Shown one piece after another: positions 53,314 through 64,000 of a stretch of DNA of 64,000 nucleotides. Position 1 is the stretch's first letter, and every line of letters begins with the position of its first letter. The DNA comes from Plantago major. Its lineage: Eukaryota > Streptophyta > Magnoliopsida > Lamiales > Plantaginaceae. The notes under the pieces are model-generated. The model did not search any database, had not been told where the DNA came from, and was given only the letters and a program-made list of their open reading frames with translations. The stretch is from positions 18,071,200 to 18,135,199 of the forward strand of contig CM048843.1 in the NCBI GenBank assembly GCA_026545765.1, in the 5' to 3' direction. The translations under genes were made by a program, and so were the position numbers.

Positions 53314-56300
53314 CTATGATTCAATTGTAGGATAAAAACCTGCCATTGCGCTACTACGTCCGCCACCACCATTGCTATCTGCATACATTGGTGACTGAAG
53401 CTCCCCGGAATGTGATGACTTGCGTGACCTGGGGTTTTTTGGAGAAGCGCCATATGATTCAGAACCACCACTACTAGTGTTGTATAAAGATGAAGTCGGA
53501 AGCCCATGGATCTTCGGCAAGCCCGTCGGGTCAGTGCTCAAGCTATAGCCTCTTTCAACAGTCTCAGCCTCAAGTGGGAGTTCATCCAGTGTCTACATAA
53601 AAAAAACAAACAATAAGAAATCAACAAATGATACATTCAGTTTAGCAGGATGCTCTTTCAGAATGAGTACTATCAAACCTAGGAATTCGGAAGCATCAGA
53701 ACATTTTTTGAGCATACTGTTTACCTTAAAACGATGATTATGAAAATGATAATATGGACCAAGTCCATAGTCAATTTTTTCTACAATGATATATATAGAA
53801 CTGTGAATAAAAATGCATGAGTCGGCCAGATTGCGGCCACGAGGTCCACTGATAAACAGTCTTTAGGCATAAATTGTGCTTGCAATACTTTATAATAAAA
53901 TTCTTAAATGCATAAAAGTAAGCACGCAGAGCACAAATACCCCCAACCAATTTTTGTACACCAACTGTTTATGAGGCTCTTGTCCATTTCAGATACTACC
54001 AGAGAAAACTCACTGCTCAAAGTACTCTACAACAACACCCACTAAGTCACAGATCCTTGTATCATTCAATTATAGTTCTAGTTGGCACTTACTCGGAAAG
54101 CTTGCTGCAGGACCCGTAGTGTCTCACGTGTACGCTTTCTTTTCGTGGCTACCTCATCTGGTTCCTGTAACATCTCTTCAAACAAGTTGTCCCTTCCAAC
54201 GCAACAGATATAAATATCAGATTTAGCCCCACAAGAAACCGTGAAGCACAAACATCAGTTCGCTAATAATATTTGCCAGTCACCATACTCGAACAATATA
54301 CGGTCGAACACTTAATACTATCATAACTACTGATCCACACACATAAACCCGGAGAAACGAGTGGCGTGGGAAAAATCATTTTTAGATGGAAGAACAGCAG
54401 AAGAGAGAATAATTTGCAAAATCAGGATTCTGGCAATGACACAATGGTAAAAGAAGAAAACGATTAATGTGAAATACCATCATGTATTGAGCTATAGGAA
54501 AGAGAAAAACAACCAAATTTAGATAATACTAACTGAGACACTTTCACTTGACAAACATAAGCACTCACTAGAATTCAATTGGGCAACAAACAACACTCGT
54601 TTTCATTCTACATTATACTTTCTCTCAGTAATCAGCATTCTTTACATACCTGTAAAGCTTTTTGATGAAAACATTATGAAGCTCTCGTTTCGTGTGATTT
54701 ACCTGCAAGATAAAGTTGCAAAGGAAAAACAGAATATCATGACACCGATTTACTAAATTCTCAATTTTGAGTGGCAGCAGCCACAGTTTATTAGCAACCA
54801 ATCATTCCTAGCTTGTAAACAAAAAGATCAATCGCAACACAGGGCAGTCAATTACTGTACTAGATTTTATGCTTTAAAAGCAAAATGTTCAAAGCTTACT
54901 TGCTTCAAGGGAAAGGGTGGGAAAATCCAACTCTCTAAATTACAAAAACTTATACAGTACATTACTACCCGAACCCTCAATTACTTGCACTTTCAAACTT
55001 AAACTATCGGTTTACTCCCCGTATAAATTCACACATAAACTGATTTCAGGAATGTAATCAATTCTAAGCAACTTATAAACACAATAATAATTTATGGTAC
55101 CTTCATTAATAACTTGTCAACCTAATTACTTACGATTTACAAAGAACCCTAACTCGCCCAACACAATTCTTAATGAGGGTTTAATTTTTGCTATTTGCAT
55201 AAGGTTTCTATAATGATTAAGTATGAATTTGCATAAATTCACGTTAATATGATACAAATTCACTTAATGGAAGTTTATATGATATAAATTCCCACATAAA
55301 CTTCCACCCTACATATAATCGTTAATATGATATAAATTCAATATAATACAATATGATACACATTAGAAAGGACAGTGTTATGTTTTTACAAAACAATTAA
55401 AAAAGCTTGTTTCTGTTAAAATGTACTTCATGCACCCCATGATTAGCTTCTCATTTCCATTTTTTGTAATCGCTACCTTCCACCCCCACTTAACTAATAC
55501 CCACATGATACACTTATATTTACAAATTTACAAACTCACTATTTTCATTCATTCATTCTTTATTCTTCATTTAAATAATACTCTACGTTCACTTTAACAG
55601 CCCATTATCAATTTGCATTCATTCTTTATCATTTTTCCATTTATTTAAATAATATTCAATCTTCCACTTTCCTTATTTTGTTGATCAATAAAGCAAACCA
55701 GGAGCTATTCCTGGGACGGAGAAAGTAGTATGTAAATTGACAAGAAGCAAATAGTAAACCCATAGATTATAATCTGAGTCTCAGGGTGTGTTTCAACTTT
55801 CGAATTACTTAAAAACCAAAGAATAATAATAGTTTGCGTCTTGAAATTCCATATCGTATTCATCTTGATGAGCTAAAAAATCAAGAGACATTCAAAGAAA
55901 TACAGTTAGTCTCGCCAAGAGTTTAAACCATGGGTTAAATAGGCATAGTTAAACATACAGACAAAGTGCTTAGAAGATCCCAAAGGAGGTGCATTCCCAA
56001 TGCCATGCATGAAAGACCAACTCTCAAATGTGAAAGAGCACGGTGATTAATAAATGACATACTTGAACGAGTAGATTGCTGTGCCATCTTTGAGAGGGGA
56101 AAGGAAAATACAAAAAAAATAAATAAAGGAAGAAATCAATTACCAGGAAATGCATAATTGCCTTCGGAACAGAATCCTCAATGTTTTTGCGCACAATATC
56201 ATAATATGATCTCAGTAACAGTTTTGTAACAGTGATCTCAACCCCCTCTTGCTCTGAATGTGTTTCTGATGGCCTCAGGACACTCGGAGGCTTCAAGAAA

Positions 56301-59300
56301 ACATTAATTATAAAAGTGGGCACAGGAAGAAAAGGAGAACAGGAATCTTACAACTGAAAACAGAGCATATTTTTGATCCATACCTCTCTCAAATGAATCA
56401 TTGACATACTCTGATCGATAGTCTGAACAGGTTCACTGAAGGGCCTACTTGTTGAATTCTCTTTAACAGATGAGCGGTTGTCATGATTTCCAAAAATTGA
56501 TGATATTCCCCAGGCTGAACCAGCATTGCTTGCTGTCAAAACCATGCCATAGACAGTCTATAAGTTTTCTAAGAAGGATTTAACGACTTTTTCACTTATT
56601 TAGCAATCCAAAAGTAGCCAACATTGACTCACTATGAAATACACAAATGATGGAGAAGCATTACTAATTTTATTAGTCCGTCAACATATTCTACTGCACT
56701 AAGAGTTCTAATCGTGATGTAAAGCACTTCACTGTGGAACAAAAGGTACAAGCTGATTGGTAATTACCAGGTGGTGTAGTTTTCTCCATCTCCACGACCG
56801 AACGGGCACCCTTTTGCAATGAAATAAGCAGGCAATTCATCAATTAGGGAACAGATAACACAAAAAATTTAAGGGCCTCTATTTGGAGACCCTAAATGAT
56901 TGAAGATAACTTACTTGATCAGGGATGATGCCATTCGCTTGTCGACCTAGTATAGCCCGGGACTTCACATTTCTATCAGAAGTTGGCACTCTATCTGAAT
57001 CTCCTGCCTCCTGATTAATCATGTAAGTTCTGGATTAATGAAATATGTATGTTATCAAAAAGGTGAACCAATTACTTGGTAAAGTCAAGTGCAATCACCT
57101 TTTGCCTCGAGATGGATGCAGCATTTCTGGTGGAATTAGACTTGGCCTGCAGTAATGCCGTCTCCACAGCTTTACTCCCACCAACAAAATTTGGGTGGGA
57201 AGTATTTATATAGTCCATCTGCAGAACATAATGTTCGATTACAGATATCACAAAATGCATCTTTTTACATATATATTTCACTTGGAACTACTTGGTTTCC
57301 AAAGGAGACCAATTTCACAGTTTTTAGAAACCCGTGATATTCTTTCATAAATTTGAGGCGTGATAAGTTATAACACCACTTTCAGAGCGAACTCATTTTA
57401 TTTGTGTCAGAACAAAACAAGAACATGAGCATAAAATTCCTTCCATATACAATTTAGCCAAGAACGGCAGGGAAGAGATGCACTAATTTTGAAAGAGAAT
57501 AGATAAGACAGTGAGAACATGGGACTCTGGGGGCACTTTCAGTAACATGGAATCAAAGATTGATTTCTAGTGAAGCATATACCACCATCTAACAGCTTCA
57601 TCAGAGAAGTGAGGAGAATAGATTTCACAAGCATTATATTATGGAACGACAGAAATGTATCATCTATAACAACAGCCCAACCAAATGACAGCCGCACAAA
57701 AACACTACCCTGATGCTCTCATATTCTAATACATAGAAAATTATGGACCAGCCACCAGGAATGCAAAAAAAAGGTATGTATTATTTTTGCTGACTGAAAC
57801 AAATTTACAGCTGTTTTCTTATTTTAACTTGATCATGACCCACTGTTCATATGGACTCACTCGTATTTTCACAAAGTTTTCCCTTCCTCAGTGCCCGAAG
57901 GAATTCAATGTAGGAAACTAGTAGCAAAGATATGAATGCAATACAAATGGACTGGGAAAGGCAGAACAAGCACTGAAAATACCACCTGCCTACTATGCCA
58001 GAAAAGCTTCATATCATGCAAGTGATTTTAATGATAGAATGAACAATGTATCCATTATTCCAGAGAAATCAACAATTATGCAGAACATAGAAACAAACTC
58101 TGATCTAGAGCGGTAACCCCATTGCTGGTAGAATGTCATGAAGACATGAACTAGTTTTAGTAGGGATTGCAAAATGAAGTTTAAATATCAAAGATAGAAC
58201 ACTAATATACCTCCATTTCCACAATATGGCCAATCATTGTTTCAGACGGCTCAAGTCCTTCTCGTAAGAAGTTCCCAATGACCTCATCCATCCGCCTCCG
58301 CAACACAGGAAAGCGCTGGAGCTCATTCACCATACATCGGTGGCTCATCTAATAGAAGTATGAGAGATCAAAATCCAACTTCACATAGAAACATAATATG
58401 CACCTTGATTGAAACAAAATGTGTACCTTGATTAGCTCATCATAGATAAATCTAGCACATTGAAGACTTGGATCCAACAACCGAGCTATTTGCCGTCTAA
58501 TAAGAACTTCAAAAGGAACCTACACATGCAGTTGTTAATGTCATATAACACTAAAAAAAATAAACAAAATGAGAATTTTTTAAAATGATTGATATAGTCT
58601 ATATAGGAAAAGATATGCTATGATACAGTAGTAAGGCCAAAGTTGGCACAGAGACCTACTTCTGGAACAAACAATGCAGATCTCGGACCAGTCGCATTTT
58701 GAATGGCAGTTCGGATGTCATCATCAGTTAAATCCTCACAGGGATCAACTTCCTGAAAAAAAAAAACAAAGGAATATCACCCACACAGAAAAAAAATTAA
58801 ACTAAAATTGATTGTCAACCACATAGATCAACCAATAACTTCTCAGGCCAGGAGTGACGCCTTGAAGTCTTGAACCATATTATGCGACTTCTGACACCAA
58901 GTATAGAGCCAAGAAAGTAACAGTAAAGTTTTTAGCTAAAATAATACAATTGCATAATAATATTGAGTAGATCCATACTTATAATGGGAGGGGAGGAGGA
59001 AGGAAAGAGAAAAATGTAAGAATGTTACTACATGTTTGAAACAATGATTTGATATCACCGTGGACTTCTCCAATCAAATAAAACACATCAAGAGGAAATT
59101 AAGTTGTAAGTTGTAACCAAATTAAAATTTGGATATAGCACAAGGCAATTAAAATGTTAAAAAGTAAACAATACAAACCTCTAAGCTTTTTACAAATATG
59201 CTTTGAAATATGTAATGGATTCTAGCTCCACCAGATAGCTCGGACGTTGACATTTCTTCATTTTTGCCTTCTATCATTGAAGAGAATGCTGTTTCCAGAA

Positions 59301-62300
59301 AGAAAAAAAAAAGTAACTCCACGAATTAGCAACTTCAAATTAAATATTACAGAGGAGGTGCACCGATTCATGTCAGAAATTAACAGAACTCAATCTATCT
59401 TATTTAGTTTTCTTTGTAGAAATCTGAACCAAAACCAATGACTATATCATTTTTAATAAAAAAAATAAAAAATCATTTTTTTGTCGAAAAAGAACCAACA
59501 AAAATAAAAAAGAAGTAATAGCAATACACAAGGTACAGATATCATGTTCGAACAGACCATCTATGAAGAGCTTGACAGCGTGATTTATACACAGTAAATG
59601 TTTGTTGTTGACACATTTACATGACTTATAGGAGAAACTACAGTATATAAGATGACAACATATCAACCAATGCCATGAATAACTCAATTTTTTTAACTGA
59701 ACTTGAAACAGTACACATAGTTCAATTAGCACAGACGATTGGTGTTTGCATTTATTGAGAAATATATAGGCAACTTACCATCTGAATATTTTGAAAGAAT
59801 GTTAAGAAGTAGTGCTCCCATGCCAGCCTGTGATTGAAAACAAGGTTAGAGTGGTGCAGCAATTAAATTTTGTTCTAAACTAGAGACGAGACATGGCCTG
59901 ATCACTAGATCCTAAAGCTCAAAAAAAAGGTACGGCAATAATAAATTTAAAAGATCCTCAGCTACAAGTACTAATGTTTTTACATCTCACGCAGGGCAAT
60001 GCATATTTTTGGCAACCACGACAGGCATGAAATAAGAAGATTAAAAGATTACCTTGGACTCGGTAATCTCACCATAACTAGCATGCTCCTTTGCAACAGA
60101 AACCAATGCGGCACTGATGCGTGACTTCAGTCCTGGAAGAAGAGTTTTAATATGTTGTACCAGAATCTGCATAGCACAGAAAAAAGATCACATGAGATAG
60201 CTGAATTCAGAAGAAAAAGTTATTCCAGATGCCAAGCTATTGAAAGTGCTAATAGAGTTTCTGACCAGTGTTGTCAATCGCGACGCGTCGCACCAGGCCC
60301 AAAAAACCGGGATCGCGATCGCGGGCGGGATAGTGAAGTAAAGAAAAAAAACGCAAAAATTTATAAAATGAACATATAGGTACTTGTCAAGTCATATATT
60401 ACCCAGTAGTCTCATAATATTACTCATAAATAGTCTAAAGGCAAGCAAAGTGAAGGAACGTAGGTGAGGCCGGCCTTAATCCGCCGGAATAGTGGCCGGA
60501 AATGAGGCAGGCAGCAGTCGTTCTTTCTTCTTTTCTTCTGTTTCTCTCCTTTTTTTTCTCTTTTTCCCCTTCTTTTGCCACTATATTTTGTAAATGGGGG
60601 TAAAATTGGCATTTTATCCCCAAAAAATAAACTAAAAACGCGTCGCGGGCGCGATGCCCGCGACAGCCCGCTATGCTATAGGGTGCCCTGTAGCGGGCAC
60701 CTGGCGATAGCGCGCGATCGCACCGCGATCGACAACACTGCTTCTGACTTTAGGGTGAACATCAATGCGACACTTTTTCATCACACAAACTTCATGGTAT
60801 TACACACTACATTGTATCCAGTGAATGACAAGTCATCATCTTGAAATGTTTTAACAAATTGGCATAAATATATATATGTAAACTATAGTACATAAAGATG
60901 TCATATAAACTCAAGCTTAAATAGTATTTGTGGGGTAGGAACATTGATCAACACATGCACCGAATGACTGATATCAGCAGGTTGTATGATATGATGCTCT
61001 TCAGAGAGAAAAGAAATAATAATTAATTAATAGTCTCACAAGTTACCTGGTTCAATTTCTTAGCCAACTGAGTGACGCCACAGCGATCAGCAAGATCACT
61101 ATATACCTACAGAAGATTTTCAATATATGAGAGTGGAAACATAATACATCTTCTGACCAAATGTACAAACATATTTTAGGTCATACTGGCCGACTGCGGA
61201 AGAACTTCTCCTCCGCTACAAGTGCATCCTTGACGCTCCGATTCAGCAAAATATCCTAACACAAATAGTAGAAACTCAGTATAAGAGGTAGTTCTTTTTT
61301 TTTTTTTTTTTTTTTTGTTGTGGGGGGGGGGGGGAGTAAGAAAGATAAAAGCAACCAAAAAATGGAAGTGCCCAAGACAAACCACATGTGTACTTATATC
61401 ACAATCAATTCTTTAACTTCCATCATTTTTTCGCAACTCGTTTTAAGATAAAAAGATATATGATTCTGCTCATGCATATGTATCAGATAGCAAAAGTATT
61501 ATCTACAAACACATGATTCATGATCAAAATAATTGCTTGTAAAAAATACTTCAAAATTCAGAAATCCAAAAATTTAATAGCATATATCGGAGAGATTAGG
61601 AAACAGAAAAGGTAAGTTTGGAAATCCGGACTACTGTATTAGAAACGTTTGCAAGAAATGGAAGATAGCAGAACTAAATAGTAAATAGAGCAAATAAGTT
61701 TAAACAAAGAACTCGGAAGAACAGCCTGCATAAACAGATACCATATCTTATAGTGCTCAAGCTTCTTGGAATAATGCAATAACACAATGAAACTGAACAG
61801 TATGAAAACCCCATCTGGTGCATCACCACAACACTAATCTAATACTCTGTCCCATCATGTAGTGCCACATTTCTATTTTCAAAAAAACCATTAAGAATTA
61901 TCGCAGAACTCAAAAGAGTAGGTAAATGTTAATTTATGAAGACAATCAGAATTGATTAGGGTAAATAACTTGCTGAGGAATAAATTTCTCAGATCGTCCA
62001 AAAAGCCAAGTGGCACTACATTCTGGGACGGATGGAATACTAAATAGATAGTTCAGTCATTGTATTTTGTAAGTGAAAACTTCACGCAGTACATATAATA
62101 CTTGATAGATTGTAAAAACTATAAACATATTCAGTTACAAGTGAAGAATTTTAAGCAAAACCAGAGAACTGTCAAGGCAAAAGGTTGTATTAATTAATTA
62201 ATAATTCTCATGTTGTGCAAAATTGAAGTATTGCCACTTCACTATGATTCACAACACCTATAAAACCAACTAACAAGTAGAGAAGGAATCTCATTTCAGT

Positions 62301-63021
62301 TACTAGAGGTAAAAATTTGAACCAAAGCCACAGAACAAACAAGAGAGAAAGCTGTACAAAATAATCATTCTCGTCATTTGAAAAATTAAGTTTTACCTCT
62401 TGACTACGATTCACAACACCTATATAACCAAGTCGGAGAGGAATCACTTTTCCAAGCAAAAAGTTGCGGGCATCAGTACCCCTATCCATAATATCCAACT
62501 GGAACAAAAAAGTAACATATTAGACTGACTGGAAGACAAGAACCAAACAAAAGTTCTACACCCAACTGAAAATATTTACAAGGCAAGGATCTTACCTTCG
62601 TAATAACACCAATGGTTCTATAACCTGCAATTAGAGATTTATGAAATGAGTTCTAGATTCCAAAACTAAAATTATAGAATTGTGATGGAGCTACATTTTA
62701 TTTTTAAGATATGTGAATATACTGGGAGCAGAACAGACCGTCTGGATCAGCATTTCCAGCCATCTGTAAAGCATCTGAGTTTGCCAGATCAGCATTAGCT
62801 GGTGTTACAGCCAATATTAAGCAACTTGGGAGTCTAATATAGGACATTATCATTGTCCTAATGCGTGCTTCAATATCATTTGGCTGATCACCAACGGGAA
62901 CCTTTGTCAGGCCCGGCAGGTCAACAAGAGTAATATCAAGAACATTTGGTGAAAAGATCTTTAAGCGAATTTGCTTGTCAGAAACCCCTTTGTTTCCTCC
63001 TGCTTCTCTATCCGTTTCAGC
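53314..63021 (-). CDS. Dynamin-related protein of the DRP3 class, 19 visible exons, 708 residues visible, N-terminus outside the window
   Basis: Exons from 5' to 3': 63021-62739, 62624-62596, 62498-62397, 61255-61187, 61106-61047, 60166-60053, 59827-59779, 59288-59179, 58752-58660, 58519-58427, 58348-58211, 57218-57099, 57010-56915, 56810-56768, 56532-56384, 56290-56144, 54702-54650, 54192-54093 and 53592-53314. All junctions are GT-AG and the frame is continuous. GTPase motifs present are LVDLPG (G3), TKLD (G4) and VNRSQ (G5). The P-loop lies in the missing first roughly 100 residues. The stalk follows ([16 protein letters not shown] onward), then a low-complexity linker, then the GTPase effector domain ([20 protein letters not shown] to LRVLQQAF) and a Ser/Gly tail ending [11 protein letters not shown]3 proteins pinch mitochondria and peroxisomes during division. 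There is no PH or proline-rich domain. The gene looks intact. Choice between DRP3A and DRP3B is not possible here. Confidence 0.96.
55426..55725. mobile_element. Degenerate Stowaway-like element in a DRP3 intron
   Basis: Left end CTTCATGCACCCCATGATTAG and right end complement CTTTCTCCGTCCCAGGAATAG align position by position with decay; TA flanks both sides (55424-55425 and 55726-55727). It lies in the 1.4-kb intron between the exons at 56144 and 54702. Confidence 0.6.
60266..60740. mobile_element. hAT-type miniature element, 475 bp, CpG-rich ends, in a DRP3 intron
   Basis: Inverted ends CAGTGTTGTCAATCGCG and CGCGATCGACAACACTG. Flanks TTTCTGAC (60258-60265) and CTTCTGAC (60741-60748) match at 7 of 8 bases. 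The outer 100 bp on each side are packed with CGCG and GATCGCG, unlike the AT-rich intron. The interior has no gene. Confidence 0.88.
61294..61334. repeat. T-run followed by G-run in a DRP3 intron
   Basis: About 23 T (61294-61316), then TTG-type spacer, then 13 G (61322-61334). On the transcribed strand of the gene this is a C-run followed by an A-run. It is a slippage-prone site, and its true length may differ from that shown. Confidence 0.9.
61845..62037. mobile_element. Stowaway element, 193 bp, in a DRP3 intron
   Basis: It starts CTCTGTCCCATCATGTAGTG and its other end on the complement reads TTCCATCCGTCCCAGAATGT. The inner parts GTAGTGCCAC and GTGGCACTAC are exact complements, and TA flanks both sides (61843-61844 and 62038-62039). 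Confidence 0.85.
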
Positions 63022-64000
63022 CTAAAAATTGTTCAGTAGAGAGAATCAGAAGACATCAAAATATGAGGGGTGGCACAAAGGACCTTCCAAACAAAATAAA
63101 CTAACTGCATCCCCTATTTGTGCAGGAGTTAAAAGAGTATCATAGCCCAGTTTAAACAACATGCTAGTGGCCTAAATTCATTTGCTAAATTGGTCGCTTA
63201 AGTATCAAACTTTAAGAACTTCCATCACCAGCAGGAGACATTAGATGCCTCTCCACCGTGAAAGGACCCCAAACTTTGAGTAGTAAATACAGCCAAAAGA
63301 AAAAGGTCAGAAACTAATAGCTTCTACATACTAGCCCACGAGGCATGCAGCAATAATAAAATGCAATTTAAGAGCATGGCGAAGAGCTGCATAAGAGATC
63401 ACACAGAAGAAGGGATAGGATAGGACACTGAAGCATCGCATAGAATACAAAAGAGTAACAATAATAAAAACATACATGTGATACAATAAAAATTACTACT
63501 GTGAATCAAATAGGTCATGCGACATAAGTTAACAAAGAATATGCATAACCCCAGACTGAAAAAACTGGTGCCACCGGCCAACTACATTTTTCACTAAGCT
63601 TAAATTATCCGAGAGCAATGAGATCTCTAGATTCACTTACAGACCAATACAAGTTGGGATAATTAATTATATAAAAAACAGCAAAATAATCCAAAGGAGA
63701 TTCATCATTATGAAATTGTAAAAGAGAAAATACCAGAAACTTCATTTGTCACTTAAACCCCTATAAACATCCATCGAACACCCACCCATAGTTGGCCAAA
63801 TGAAACATTATCCTGAAACCTAACCAGGGAGGACGCTTCTGAAGTTTCTCTAAGATTCGGAACAAGACTAATAATATCATATAACTAAGAGCATAAAATT
63901 ACCCCACCCCCCACAATGATACTGAATTGTCTGCTTCCCATAATTGTAACTAGTCCTAGTGTAGTATTGCCAGTAACCCAAGAGCAAACAACACAAAACA
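63022..64000 (-). other. Intron of the DRP3 gene running to the window edge
   Basis: The exon at 63021 begins with a consensus acceptor (TTTTTAG), so a preceding exon must exist. No segment in 63022-64000 shows the expected N-terminal dynamin motifs (GxxxSGKS or the PRG-S-D switch), so this is read as one intron of at least 979 bp. Nothing else is recognised. Confidence 0.6.

Noticed and set aside
61176-61385. Minus-strand frame in the DRP3 intron/exon
   Set aside because: Only its DRP3-exon overlap is real, and that is in another frame; the rest is homopolymer.
1-64000. CRISPR arrays, bacterial operons or a new defence system
   Set aside because: The tandem repeats seen are transposon-internal and the genes are plant nuclear genes with introns; nothing in the window supports a prokaryotic system.

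Overview
The window looks like nuclear DNA of a flowering plant, probably a eudicot. It is AT-rich, its genes carry many short GT-AG introns, and the proteins are plant-type: a DIVARICATA-class MYB, a plant nicotinamidase, a plastid fructose-1,6-bisphosphatase, eIF3a and a DRP3 dynamin. Transposable elements of nearly every plant class lie between and inside these genes. Species cannot be told from the sequence.

Layout. 1-458 (minus): N-terminal part of a DIVARICATA-like MYB gene cut by the window edge. 459-2361: intergenic DNA with one orphan coding exon (1385-1495). 2362-20978: a large nest of repeats. Its base is a Ty3/gypsy element on the minus strand that carries gag and protease but no visible reverse transcriptase, with a repeat-rich 3' region. 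A 9.7-kb CACTA transposon (6962-16702, 3-bp target duplication AAC) sits in that 3' region. The CACTA carries a TNP2-type and a Transposase_24-type gene, and a solo Copia-type LTR (10233-11905, 5-bp duplication CTTGG) sits inside its TNP2 gene. A short hAT element (18864-19517, 8-bp duplication ATTTGCAG) sits in the gypsy gag region.

20979-36520: the nicotinamidase gene (23113-24349, minus, four exons, 244 aa), a solo LTR (24877-26357), an inverted-array element with what looks like captured gene sequence (about 26940-28940), and a Helitron with a decayed Rep/helicase gene that ends at 36520.

36785-64000 is the gene-rich part: plastid FBPase type II (36785-39297, plus, three exons, 396 aa), a 67-aa two-helix membrane protein (39879-40082, minus), eIF3a (42434-49016, plus, 13 coding exons, 967 aa), a 5'-truncated LINE (49623-50759), a Stowaway element split by a second copy of the hAT element (50931-51928), and a DRP3-type dynamin (53314 to beyond 63021, minus, 19 visible exons). 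Introns of eIF3a and DRP3 hold Tourist, Stowaway and hAT miniature elements with readable target duplications.

The host genes do not form one pathway; they are ordinary neighbours: NAD salvage, plastid carbon metabolism, translation initiation and organelle division. I found no clearly new biological system. The most informative features are the nesting order of the elements, the twin hAT copies, the Helitron end only 264 bp before the FBPase start codon, the orphan exon, and a possible captured gene in 27075-28350.
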